NCBI GenBank assembly: GCA_015060485.1
Contig: SUYI01000025.1
Location: forward strand, 1-53,124
Direction of reading: 5' to 3'
Length of the DNA: 53,124 nucleotides
Source: Prevotella sp.
GTDB taxonomy: Bacteria; Bacteroidota; Bacteroidia; Bacteroidales; Bacteroidaceae
Shown one piece after another: positions 31,734-40,181 of this stretch (position 1 is the first letter of the stretch; each line of letters opens with the position of its first letter). The notes under the pieces were generated by a model, which did not search any database, was not told the DNA's origin, and was given only the letters and a program-made list of their open reading frames with translations. Position numbers and translations under genes: made by a program.

Positions 31734-32201
31734 CTATTTCATCTTCTTTCTTATATCCTTCGACTGTTGTATCATCAGTCGCCCAATGCTATCGCGCATA
31801 GTCACTTCGTATTCCATCTGCTGGCGACGACGGATGGAGTCCTCATAGTTGATGACGAACTGGCAGCACTGGCGAATGCCTTTATCGTTTCCTCTCCAGA
31901 CATTACGCTCCAGCCAGATGGCATTGACGTTATTCGATGGCAGGGTAGCACGTAAGGCACGGTACTTCCAATCGCTTAATTCAAGGCGGTCTATCTCCTT
32001 TGACTGGTCGTAAATTTGGACTGTCAAGAAGGAAACAAGGAAAAAGAGTACAATGCCGATACCCGCAAACCACCATGTGTTAGTAGTCAGACTCCCAAGA
32101 CAGTCTCGCGGGTTCTTGCTTAGGCAAGCGGCAAAGCCGAGTCCGGATAAGAGACCGTTCTTGCGTCCCGTTGGTAGCAAGCGGCAAAGCCGAGCGCTCA
32201 A
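31734..32201 (-). CDS. Small single-pass membrane protein, N-terminus fused to R1 copy B
   Basis: Unknown family. The conserved part begins near 32090 (TTNTWWFAGIGIVLFFLVSFL: one membrane segment), followed by a soluble helical domain (LSDWKYRALRATLPSNN, IWLERNVWRGNDKGIRQC, MRDSIGRLMIQQSKDI). There is no ATG; the frame opens with TTG at 32201 and its first ~37 residues are read from the R1 element, so CTG at 32090 may be the degraded original start. A decayed paralogue lies at 47312-47622. Translation could be coupled to the R1 ORF, whose stop (32080-32082) overlaps this start region. Confidence 0.55.
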   Translation of the reverse strand: MSARLCRLLPTGRKNGLLSGLGFAACLSKNPRDCLGSLTTNTWWFAGIGIVLFFLVSFLTVQIYDQSKEIDRLELSDWKYRALRATLPSNNVNAIWLERNVWRGNDKGIRQCCQFVINYEDSIRRRQQMEYEVTMRDSIGRLMIQQSKDIRKKMK

Positions 32202-32274
32202 TTCGTTGTTCTGCTATGAATTGCCTAAAAGAACACCCGATGATGAGCCACCAGCCGTTTTTATGACTCGCCAT
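32080..32274 (-). CDS. 64-residue ORF inside R1 copy B
   Basis: MASHKNGWWLIIGCSFRQFI... then a basic region. The ATG lies 6 nt after the -7 box, as in copy A. I recall similar short hypothetical proteins annotated in Prevotella genomes. Whether it is translated is open. Confidence 0.35.
   Translation of the reverse strand: MASHKNGWWLIIGCSFRQFIAEQRIERSALPLATNGTQERSLIRTRLCRLPKQEPARLSWESDY
32124..32194. repeat. 18-bp direct repeat, 53-bp period
   Basis: GCAAGCGGCAAAGCCGAG occurs at 32124-32141 and 32177-32194, within the 3' part of R1 copy B. The unit contains a short self-complementary core (CGGCAAAGCCG). Confidence 0.8.
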
Positions 32275-32288
32275 CGGACGCAAAGGTA
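32195..32288 (-). repeat. R1 element, copy B (partial)
   Basis: Shares with copies A and C the promoter TACCTTTG (32288-32281), the 18-bp hairpin (32280-32234, same loop AAAAACGGCTG) and ATAGCAGAACAA up to about 32195, then diverges into the 18-bp direct repeats. The hairpin has one C-A mismatch and several G-U pairs. Confidence 0.85.
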
Positions 32289-32433
32289 CAACAAAATTCT
32301 GAAAAACAAAAGATTTTCCCTGTATTATTTAGTAACGTAAAGGCGAAAATCAATGAGCTATAAGATGTACTGGTAAACAAATAAAGTGGGAGTTGGGGAT
32401 GAAACGTATTTGCTGGCCTTAGTTCAGGCATAT

Positions 32434-33300
32434 CTACTTGTGGTACTTCTTGCGATAGCTGTTTGGGGTCATGCCCGAGTGCTGCTTAAAATACTTGCCA
32501 AAGAACGAGGTGTTAGGGAAGTTCATGGCATGAGAAATCTGCTTGATGCTATCGTCTGTATATCGTAATCGACGTTCTATCTCTTTCGTCGTCATAACCT
32601 GAATAATTTCGGTAGGGGTGTGGTTAAGCGAACTGCGAACAAGGGTTGAGAGATATTTGGATGTAATATTCAGGCGGTTGGCATAGTATTCAACGAGCCG
32701 GTTACGTCCGCGGTTTTCGTTGACCATCCAGACGAACTTCTCAACCAACTGATCGCCACGAACGGTAGCTTCAGTTTCGGGCACATTCATCTCATTGTCC
32801 ATGATGCCAATTACCTTTAGTAGGAAAGCATTAATAAGTGAGCGCATCTCGGTGTTCTTATAATGATGCTCTGCCTGTCGAATGCGACTGCATATCAGGC
32901 TGTAGTATGCAAAGACATCTTGGGAATCAGATTCTGTGAGGCGAACCACGGGATTCGTTTTGACGTATAGCATGCTGTTAATGACTGGAGTGTGCGTTTC
33001 TCGCGAAGACATCAATTCTGACGGTCTGATGGCCAGTAGTTTGCAGTCGAATTTGGGAGAGACCATATAGTCGGACAAAACACTGCCAGGAACACCGAGG
33101 AACAAATCGCCCTCTTGGATTGTTATGCACTTACCGTCATATTCGACTTGCATCTTCCCAGCCGTACAAATGATTACCAGCACATGCTCTGTGTAGTATG
33201 TGCTGTTCTCAGGCAAATCTTGTACTTTATCAATGATAATAAGGTCTTGCTCATTGAAGGCAAGATATTCCTGCTTTTCTGTCAACTCTAAATGTTTCAT
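32434..33300 (-). CDS. AraC-family transcriptional regulator (inositol-lipid-linked)
   Basis: 288 residues from the ATG at 33300. N-terminal cupin sensor (GKCITIQEGDLFLGVPGSVLSD), then the AraC DNA-binding domain: LNITSKYLSTLVRSSLNHTPTEI and IKQISHAMNFPNTSFFGKYFKQH, ending TPNSYRKKY. A -7 box sits 28 nt upstream of this start, which rules out the longer frame to 33330. It is divergent from the string of inositol-lipid genes and is their likely regulator. Confidence 0.88.
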   Translation of the reverse strand: MKHLELTEKQEYLAFNEQDLIIIDKVQDLPENSTYYTEHVLVIICTAGKMQVEYDGKCITIQEGDLFLGVPGSVLSDYMVSPKFDCKLLAIRPSELMSSRETHTPVINSMLYVKTNPVVRLTESDSQDVFAYYSLICSRIRQAEHHYKNTEMRSLINAFLLKVIGIMDNEMNVPETEATVRGDQLVEKFVWMVNENRGRNRLVEYYANRLNITSKYLSTLVRSSLNHTPTEIIQVMTTKEIERRLRYTDDSIKQISHAMNFPNTSFFGKYFKQHSGMTPNSYRKKYHK

Positions 33301-33327
33301 ATTTGGCTTAGCTTTCGCTTTCTGCTG

Positions 33328-33335
33328 CAAAAGTA
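33328..33335 (-). promoter_or_regulatory. -7 box of the AraC gene
   Basis: TACTTTTG on the minus strand. The 160 bp to the next plus-strand gene contain an imperfect inverted repeat (ATGTTCCAACCG ... GGTGGAACAT, 33377-33413) that could be the regulator's operator. Confidence 0.5.
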
Positions 33336-33495
33336 GTCATATTTTCCCATATATATGTGTTCTATACTTCTAAATGAATGTTCCAACCGTTATATTTCTC
33401 AATGGTGGAACATTTTGCAGGAAGAATAGGACGCGGATAGATGTCTTTTTTTGCTGAAATTTGCACGCGAATTGAAAACAATAAGAAAAAAGGAT

Positions 33496-33780
33496 ATGAA
33501 CAAGACAAAAACATTTCTGATTGCAGTTGCGGTCATGAGTCTCATGGCATGCGGCGGGAACAAAACGGAACGCAAGGCTGAACCGGTAGCCGTGGAGACT
33601 GAAACGGTAAAGACCGACATGACAGAAGGGCTTGACGAGGAGGCATTGAAGCAGCAAATACTCATGCGCCGTTTCGGCACCCCCCAGGAGGTGGCCGATG
33701 CCGTAGCTTTCCTCGTCTCGCCGCAGGCGGGCTACATTACTGGCAATGTGATATCAATCAATGGAGGACTTTATACTTAG
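33496..33780 (+). CDS. Chimeric ORF: lipoprotein N-terminus joined to the C-terminus of an SDR reductase
   Basis: 94 residues. Residues 1-19 are a lipoprotein signal (MNKTKTFLIAVAVMSLMAC), then ~25 residues of charged linker. From about residue 48 the sequence is the C-terminal end of a FabG-like short-chain dehydrogenase (RRFGTPQEVADAVAFLVS, GYITGNVISINGG). The Rossmann fold and catalytic Tyr-x-x-x-Lys are absent, so it cannot be a reductase. The join is in frame. It is probably a deletion product, but it begins the inositol-lipid gene string and could still make an envelope peptide. Confidence 0.6.
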   Translation: MNKTKTFLIAVAVMSLMACGGNKTERKAEPVAVETETVKTDMTEGLDEEALKQQILMRRFGTPQEVADAVAFLVSPQAGYITGNVISINGGLYT

Positions 33781-33789
33781 AAAAGAAAC

Positions 33790-34284
33790 ATGAAAAAGCT
33801 ATTGATCGTTTTGTCATTCATCATTTGTGGTTTTTCACTTAGCACAGCACAGAATGTGACGCGCACGCAGCACCGTGCCGCACTGACGCAGGATGCTGTG
33901 ACAACAGGCACCTTCACCATCCGTCAGCCCGACTACATCGGCATCACGACGGATGGAGGGCGTGAGCAACTCGTCATGGACGGTACGAAGTTTACCATGA
34001 CGATGGGCGGCAAGCAACATGTGACCGACAGCCGCAAGAACACGCAGTTTGCAACCTTCCATGCCGTGTTGAAGGCCGTCATCAATCACCAGCCAATTCC
34101 TTCGGGCGATGATTTGAAGGTCAATACGAGAAATGGGCAGACGACCATCACTATAACATCGACTAAGAAGAAAAGGCGTTTGTTTTCATCTTTTGTGTTG
34201 ACTATTGATGCTAAAACATCAGCCATCCTTCAGCTTCGCATGAATGAACGGGGTAGCAACTATATAAACTACGAGTTTAAATAA
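33790..34284 (+). CDS. LolA-like outer-membrane lipoprotein carrier
   Basis: 164 residues. Signal peptide MKKLLIVLSFIICGFSLSTAQ, encoded by the same repeat-like DNA as the TolC signal peptide. The body has the half-barrel pattern of LolA homologues: GTFTIRQPDYIGI, EQLVMDGTKFTMTMGGKQH, FSSFVLTIDAKTSAI, LRMNERGSNYINYEF. Such LolA-like proteins accompany lipid or pigment export clusters (for example aryl polyene clusters). Here it may carry a lipid across the periplasm. 9 nt after the chimeric ORF. Confidence 0.78.
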   Translation: MKKLLIVLSFIICGFSLSTAQNVTRTQHRAALTQDAVTTGTFTIRQPDYIGITTDGGREQLVMDGTKFTMTMGGKQHVTDSRKNTQFATFHAVLKAVINHQPIPSGDDLKVNTRNGQTTITITSTKKKRRLFSSFVLTIDAKTSAILQLRMNERGSNYINYEFK

Positions 34285-34290
34285 GAAACA

Positions 34291-35319
34291 ATGCAGAAAC
34301 GATTGAGTACCATATTGTTTCTCATAGGCATTGCAGCAGTAGTTGTGATGCTATTGACTTTCGATGTAAGTTTCACAGAATTGTGGCACTTTATCCGCCG
34401 GTTCAGTTACTGGTTGATTGCATCGGTGTTGTTATGGGGAATGATCTATGGACTTAATGCTTTGGCTCTCCGAACTATCATCTCCGACAGCGGTCCTTGC
34501 CCCATCAGTCTTGGACGTATTTGGCAAATCATAGTCTCTGGCTTTGCCCTCAACACAACCATACCCCTAGGTGGCATTGGCGGTGAGCCTTATCGCGTCA
34601 TGGAACTGTCCAAGTATATCGGCATGGAACGAGCCACTTCTTCGGTAGTGCTTTTCGCCATGACTCATGTGTTCAGCCATTTCTGGTTTTGGCTCACGGC
34701 TATTGTTGTGTATCTGATAATGGTTGTGGCAGGTCAGTTGACATTCCCCGTGGTGATGCAAGTTGTCGTCATTGTGGCTCTTCTACTCAGTCTTGGCGGC
34801 ATTTATCTTTTCACTCGTGGCTACAAATACGGTCTCATCAGAAAGACTATCCGACTCGTAGGGAAGGTGCCTGTCCTGAAGGGTTGGAGCCAACGGATTG
34901 AGGATAAGCATGGTGAGAGTCTGAAGAGAATTGATTGCCAGATAGCGCAGTTAAAAAGGCAAAACGGACGAGCGTTCTATGAAAGTTTCTTCCTCGGTTA
35001 CTTTGCGCGCATCTTGCAGAGTCTTGAGGTGTTGTTCGTACTCCTGCTTTTTGACAATGGGATGGGGCGGACCTTTGCAGGATACGTCTATGCATTCATA
35101 GTCGCTTTCCTTATTATTGCCTTTACCTCACTCATAGCCAACCTGATAGGTTTCATCCCCTTGCAGATGGGAGGACGTGAAGGAGGTTTTGCCTTGTCAG
35201 TATCAGCCTTCGGCATGACGGCAGAACTCGGTCTTTATATCAGTTTGATATGTCGTGTGCGTGAAATCATCTGGGCCACAATCGGACTGCTGTTAATGAG
35301 AGCTTTCAATAATAAATAA
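34291..35319 (+). CDS. YbhN/UPF0104 (LPG_synthase_TM) integral membrane protein
   Basis: 342 residues with about 8 membrane segments (ILFLIGIAAVVVMLLTFDV, YWLIASVLLWGMIYGLNALAL, LTAIVVYLIMVVAG and others). Family motifs TIPLGGIGGEPYR and PLQMGGREGGF are present. This family comprises the membrane part of lysylphosphatidylglycerol synthase/flippases. Here, 6 nt from the LolA gene and just before inositol-phosphate synthase, it may flip or transport the inositol lipid. Function inferred from context. Confidence 0.85.
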   Translation: MQKRLSTILFLIGIAAVVVMLLTFDVSFTELWHFIRRFSYWLIASVLLWGMIYGLNALALRTIISDSGPCPISLGRIWQIIVSGFALNTTIPLGGIGGEPYRVMELSKYIGMERATSSVVLFAMTHVFSHFWFWLTAIVVYLIMVVAGQLTFPVVMQVVVIVALLLSLGGIYLFTRGYKYGLIRKTIRLVGKVPVLKGWSQRIEDKHGESLKRIDCQIAQLKRQNGRAFYESFFLGYFARILQSLEVLFVLLLFDNGMGRTFAGYVYAFIVAFLIIAFTSLIANLIGFIPLQMGGREGGFALSVSAFGMTAELGLYISLICRVREIIWATIGLLLMRAFNNK

Positions 35320-35332
35320 AATCATTATAACG

Positions 35333-36640
35333 ATGAAACAAACAAACGTAAAGCCCGCAACGGGCAAATTGGGAATCCTTATCGTCGGCAACGGCGCAGT
35401 AGCAACTACATTTATGACAGGTGTCTTGATGGCCCGCAAGGGACTGGCCAAGGCTATCGGGGCAATGACACAGTATGACAAGATACGTATCGGGAAGGGA
35501 GCAGAGAAGAAATACCTTCACTATAGCGACATCGTACCGATGCCCAGCCTTGACGACATCGTCTTTGGCTGCTGGGATGTCTATCCGCAGAATGCCTACC
35601 AGTCGGCCGTCTATGCCGACGTGTTGAAGCGTGAGGATATTGAGCCAGTGCGTGAGGAGTTGGAACAGATTGTACCCATGAAGGCGGCCTTCGACAAAAA
35701 TTATGCCAAGAGGCTGGATGGCAGCAACGTAAAAGAATGTAGCACGCGCTGGGACATGGTGGAGCAGCTGCGCGAGGACATCAGGCAGTTCTGGGAGCAG
35801 AAGCAGTGCCACCGCGTGGTGGTGCTGTGGGCTGCCTCTACGGAAATCTATGTGCCCATCGACAAAGATGTCCACTACACCCTGCAGGCGCTCGAGCAGG
35901 CCATGAAGGCCGATGATCGCGAGCATATTGCGCCTTCTATGTGTTACGCTTACGCCGCCCTCATGGAGGACTGCCCGTTCATCATGGGGGCTCCGAATAC
36001 CACCGTTGACATTCCAGCCGTATGGGAGTTGGCAGAGAAGACGAAGATGCCCATTGCAGGCAAAGACTTCAAGACCGGACAGACACTGGTGAAGTCGGGC
36101 TTCGCCCCCATCATAGGTACTCGCTGCTTAGGGCTGGAGGGCTGGTTCTCCACCAATATCCTCGGCAACCGTGACGGACTGGTGCTCGACGAGCCGGAGA
36201 ACTTCCGCACGAAAGAGGTATCGAAACTCTCTACGCTGAAGACCATACTAAAGGCTGACGAGCAGCCCGAACTGTACAGCGACTACTACCACAAGGTGCG
36301 CATCAACTACTACCCGCCCCGCAACGACCGCAAGGAATCGTGGGATAACATCGACATCCGTGGATGGATGAACTATCCGATGCAGATAAAAATCAATTTC
36401 CTCTGCCGCGACAGCATTCTGGCAGCCCCCGTCTGCCTCGACCTCTGTCTGCTCATCGACCTTGCCCAGCGCGCTGGCCGTTATGGCATCCAGCGTTTCC
36501 TCTCGTTCTTCCTGAAGTCGCCGATGCACGACTACACACAGGGCGAGGAGGCCGTGAACCATCTTTACCAACAGCACACGATGTTGAAGAATGCCATTCG
36601 CGAAATGGGAGGCTATGAGGCTGATGAGGAGTTGGACTAA
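35333..36640 (+). CDS. myo-Inositol-1-phosphate synthase
   Basis: Converts glucose 6-phosphate to 1L-myo-inositol 1-phosphate with bound NAD; first step of inositol-lipid synthesis, cytoplasmic. 435 residues, usual bacterial length. NAD-binding GILIVGNGAVATTFMTGVL at the N-terminus, the family block PMPSLDDIVFGCWDVYPQNAY, and the catalytic region AGKDFKTGQTLVKSGFAP and GWFSTNILGNRDGLVL. Its presence anchors the interpretation of the whole locus. It overlaps the next gene. Confidence 0.95.
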   Translation: MKQTNVKPATGKLGILIVGNGAVATTFMTGVLMARKGLAKAIGAMTQYDKIRIGKGAEKKYLHYSDIVPMPSLDDIVFGCWDVYPQNAYQSAVYADVLKREDIEPVREELEQIVPMKAAFDKNYAKRLDGSNVKECSTRWDMVEQLREDIRQFWEQKQCHRVVVLWAASTEIYVPIDKDVHYTLQALEQAMKADDREHIAPSMCYAYAALMEDCPFIMGAPNTTVDIPAVWELAEKTKMPIAGKDFKTGQTLVKSGFAPIIGTRCLGLEGWFSTNILGNRDGLVLDEPENFRTKEVSKLSTLKTILKADEQPELYSDYYHKVRINYYPPRNDRKESWDNIDIRGWMNYPMQIKINFLCRDSILAAPVCLDLCLLIDLAQRAGRYGIQRFLSFFLKSPMHDYTQGEEAVNHLYQQHTMLKNAIREMGGYEADEELD

Positions 36641-39194
36641 GTATATCATTTCCCCCTTGTTTCTGCTGTTGTGCCTGCCTTTGCAGGCGCAGCAGCAGAT
36701 AACCGGCGTGGTCGTCGATGCTGAGACGGGCGAAGGCATACCGATGGCGAGCCTTATTTATAAAGGACACAACGTGGCTAAAGTGGCCGATGCCAACGGG
36801 CGGTTCTCCATCACCCGCCATGAGGGATGGAACCTGACCGTGAGTTCTATAGGTTACAAGGAGCGTATCATCCGCATCAGCGCTAAGACCAGGGATAACC
36901 AGAAGATAACCCTAAAGCCTGACAAGCAACAGTTGGAGGAAGTCACCGTGAAGTCGAAACGACACCGTTACAGTCGCAAGGACAACCCAGCGGTGGAACT
37001 GATGCGCAAGGTGATTGCCGCCAAGAAACAGACCGACCTCAAGACACACGACTATTACCAATATAATCATTATGAGAAACTGACGCTGGGTATGAACGAC
37101 CTGACGCCGGAGGAACTGGAACAAAAGCCCTTCAGCAAGCATCCGTGGCTGCTGGACCAAGTGGAGCGATGCCAATACAACAACAAGCTGATACTGCCCG
37201 TGAGCGTCGACGAGACAGTGAAAAGGAAAGTCTACCGTCGCGAACCTCATGCCGAGAAGACCTACATCACTGGTCAGCAGTCAACGGGTGTTAACGACCT
37301 CTTCCAGACGGGCGACATCATCAACGTCGTCATGAAGGACGTATTCACCGATGTCAACCTGTACGACGACCAGATACGTCTGCTGCAATACCCGTTCACG
37401 TCGCCCATCGGTAAGAACGCCATTGGCTTTTATCGCTTCTACATAGAAGACACACTGAAGATTGACCGTGACACCGTCATTCACTTGCACTTCCTGCCCA
37501 ATAATCAGCAGGACTTTGGTTTCCGTGGCGACCTCTATATCTTGAAGGATTCTACTTATCATGTGCGCCGCTGCGAACTGACACTGCCCAAGAAGAGCGA
37601 TGTAAACTTCGTCGAGAACCTACGCGTGGAACAGGAGTTCTCGCAGTTGGAGAACGGTGAGTGGGTGCTGACACGCGACGACATGATTACGGAGATGAAG
37701 TTTGCTAAGTTCCTGAAGAAAGCCATCGTCATCCGAACCACCCGGCTTACCGACTATGACTTCAGCGAACAACCTAAGGAACTCTATAAGGGCAAACAGA
37801 CGGAGGTCAAGGATGCCTACGCCGAGATGCGCTCCGAACAGTTCTGGAACCAGTACCGGCAGGTAGAACTCACCAAGAGCGAGAGTTCGATGGACAAGTT
37901 CTTGCAGCATATCAAGGATCTTAAAGGTTTTAAGTACTTTATGTTCGGTCTCAAAGCCCTCATAGAGAACAGTATCGAGACGGGCAATCCCAACAAGATT
38001 GACCTGTCGCCTGTGAACACCATCCTGACGCACAATGAGTTCGACGGTATGCGCTCACGTCTCAGCGCACTGACCACTGCCAACCTCAACAAACACTGGT
38101 TTGCCTCAGCCTATTATGCCCATGGATGGGGCAGCCACAAGAACTACTACAACGCAGAACTGACCTACTCGCTGAATGCCAAGGAATACTTGCCGTGGGA
38201 GTACCCCAAACGTACGCTGTACGTAGGCAGTACCTATGATGTCTGTTCTCCCAGCGACAAGTTCCTGCCCACAGACAAGGACAACTTCCTGCTGGCATGG
38301 AAGTGGACGGGCATTGACAAGATGATACTCTACAACAGGCAGCGCATAGGCTTCGATTACGAGTGGTATGGCGGACTGCGCACCAGCCTGGAGCTGAAAG
38401 CCGAGGAGTATGAGGCTTGCGGCAAGATGTCGTTCCGCACGCTCGACAAACCACGTATCGACTACCAGGGCATGGACCACCATCGCGAGTTCCTGCGCAC
38501 CACCGAGTTGAAAGCCGAGTTGCGCTATGCCAAGGGCGAGACCTTCGTTAATAGCAAGGAACGCCGTGTGTCGGTCAACCGCGATGCTCCCGTTTTTACG
38601 CTCAGCCACACCTGGGGCATGCCTGGTGTCTTAGGGGCAGACTACACCACCAACTTCACCGAGGCAAAGATATACAAGCGCTTTTGGCTGAACAGCTGGG
38701 GTAAGGTTGATGTACGGTTGAAAGGCGGCATACAGTGGAACCAAGTGCCCTACCTGCTTCTCATCCTGCCCATGGCCAACCAGTCGTTTGTCATTGAGGA
38801 TGAAATGTTCAACCTCATCAACAACATGGAGTTCCTCAACGACCGCTATGCCTCGCTACTGCTATCATGGGACATGAACGGCAAACTCTTCAACCGCATA
38901 CCCCTTGTCCGTCGGCTGAAATGCCGCGAGTTCATTGCCATCAACATGCTGTGGGGCGGATTGTCGGACAAGAACAATCCTTATCTGCCGCAGAATGCAG
39001 GCAGTTCGCGGTTGATGTACTTCCCGGAGGGTTGTCATGTGATGGACACCCACAAGCCCTACGCCGAACTGGTCATCGGCATCCACAACATCTTCAAGAT
39101 TCTACAGATAGAGTATGTCCGCCGACTGACCTACCTCGACCTGTCTACCAGCGAAAAGTGGGGCATACGCTATACGTTCAGAATGACATTTTAA
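36624..39194 (+). CDS. DUF5686 outer-membrane protein with carboxypeptidase-like regulatory domain
   Basis: About 856 residues. Signal peptide around WTKYIISPLFLLLCLPLQAQ. Residues ~25-100 are a CarboxypepD_reg-like beta-sandwich (ITGVVVDAETGEGIPMASLIYKG). The remainder is the DUF5686 region, predicted as an outer-membrane beta-barrel (LNKHWFASAYYAHGWGSHKNY, a C-terminal strand ending YTFRMTF with terminal Phe). The start was placed at 36624 (ATG at 36615 also possible); both overlap the inositol synthase gene. It may insert or display the inositol lipid in the outer membrane, by context only. Confidence 0.82.
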   Translation: MRSWTKYIISPLFLLLCLPLQAQQQITGVVVDAETGEGIPMASLIYKGHNVAKVADANGRFSITRHEGWNLTVSSIGYKERIIRISAKTRDNQKITLKPDKQQLEEVTVKSKRHRYSRKDNPAVELMRKVIAAKKQTDLKTHDYYQYNHYEKLTLGMNDLTPEELEQKPFSKHPWLLDQVERCQYNNKLILPVSVDETVKRKVYRREPHAEKTYITGQQSTGVNDLFQTGDIINVVMKDVFTDVNLYDDQIRLLQYPFTSPIGKNAIGFYRFYIEDTLKIDRDTVIHLHFLPNNQQDFGFRGDLYILKDSTYHVRRCELTLPKKSDVNFVENLRVEQEFSQLENGEWVLTRDDMITEMKFAKFLKKAIVIRTTRLTDYDFSEQPKELYKGKQTEVKDAYAEMRSEQFWNQYRQVELTKSESSMDKFLQHIKDLKGFKYFMFGLKALIENSIETGNPNKIDLSPVNTILTHNEFDGMRSRLSALTTANLNKHWFASAYYAHGWGSHKNYYNAELTYSLNAKEYLPWEYPKRTLYVGSTYDVCSPSDKFLPTDKDNFLLAWKWTGIDKMILYNRQRIGFDYEWYGGLRTSLELKAEEYEACGKMSFRTLDKPRIDYQGMDHHREFLRTTELKAELRYAKGETFVNSKERRVSVNRDAPVFTLSHTWGMPGVLGADYTTNFTEAKIYKRFWLNSWGKVDVRLKGGIQWNQVPYLLLILPMANQSFVIEDEMFNLINNMEFLNDRYASLLLSWDMNGKLFNRIPLVRRLKCREFIAINMLWGGLSDKNNPYLPQNAGSSRLMYFPEGCHVMDTHKPYAELVIGIHNIFKILQIEYVRRLTYLDLSTSEKWGIRYTFRMTF

Positions 39195-39200
39195 GAAAAT

Positions 39201-40181
39201 ATGAAACAAGACGTACAACAGACCTATAAATCCAACGATACTGAGGAGTGGCTCGACCGCGTGTTCACCCGTCCTATAGGCTACCTGTGGGCCAAGTTTT
39301 TTCAGCGGTTGGGCGTTTACCCTAATGTGGTTACCGTGCTGAGCATCATCATCGGCATCTCGTCAGCCTTCTTTTTTGCACACGGCTCATGGCGCACAGA
39401 GGGCAGTGCGGGCCTGATGCTCAATATCCTCGGTATTCTGCTTATGATGTGGGCTAACTTCTACGACAGTGCCGATGGTCAACTGGCTCGTATGACGGGC
39501 AAGAAGACCCAACTTGGGCGTATTCTCGACGGGGCCGCCAGTATCATTATCTTCGTACCCGTCTATTGTGCATTGGTATGGCGCAGCTATCAGTATCACA
39601 GCATGGAGTTCCAGTGGTTGCATATTGCAGATACGGAACGTAATGCTGTCATTTACGGACTACTCCTTTTTGGCATTGCACTCTTCAGCGGTTTTGTCTG
39701 CCATGGCGGACAGTGCCGACTGGCCGACTACTACCGGCAGATACACCTGTTCTTTCTCAAAGGAGAGTCAGGGGCCGAATTTTCAACCTCGACCCACCAG
39801 CAGCAACTGTACGATGCAATGCCTTGGCGTGGCCACTGGATAGAGAAAGCCTTCCTCAAGACATACGTCAACTACACCCGTCAGCAGGAAAAGGCTACTC
39901 TCGCCTTCCAGCGCTTGATGCAAAGACTCCACGACAAATATGGAAAGGCTGGCAATGTGTCTGAGTCCTTCCGCAACGAGTTCCGTAAACGCTCTCTTCC
40001 AATGATGCCTTTTACTAATATCCTCACTTTCAATACGCGAGCCATTGCACTCTACGTGTGCTGCCTCGTCGACTTGCCGTGGTTCTATTTCGTATTCGAG
40101 ATTATTGTGATGTCAGCATTGTGCGGATATATGCGTAGCCGCCATGAGCAAATGTGTAATGAATTCCTCAAAAGCTTATGA
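39201..40181 (+). CDS. CDP-alcohol phosphatidyltransferase (variant active site)
   Basis: 326 residues. The CDP-OH_P_transf motif lies at ~residues 88-113: DSADGQLARMTGKKTQLGRI then LDGAAS. The family consensus DxxDGxxAR(x)8GxxxDxxxD is met except that the last Asp, the proposed catalytic base, is Ser. Several membrane segments surround it (VVTVLSIIIGISSAFFF, ILGILLMMWANF, IIIFVPVYCALVW). It should join a CDP-activated group to an alcohol to make a phospholipid in the inner membrane, most simply an inositol phospholipid. A soluble insert lies at ~190-270. Overlaps the next gene by 4 bp. Confidence 0.87.
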   Translation: MKQDVQQTYKSNDTEEWLDRVFTRPIGYLWAKFFQRLGVYPNVVTVLSIIIGISSAFFFAHGSWRTEGSAGLMLNILGILLMMWANFYDSADGQLARMTGKKTQLGRILDGAASIIIFVPVYCALVWRSYQYHSMEFQWLHIADTERNAVIYGLLLFGIALFSGFVCHGGQCRLADYYRQIHLFFLKGESGAEFSTSTHQQQLYDAMPWRGHWIEKAFLKTYVNYTRQQEKATLAFQRLMQRLHDKYGKAGNVSESFRNEFRKRSLPMMPFTNILTFNTRAIALYVCCLVDLPWFYFVFEIIVMSALCGYMRSRHEQMCNEFLKSL

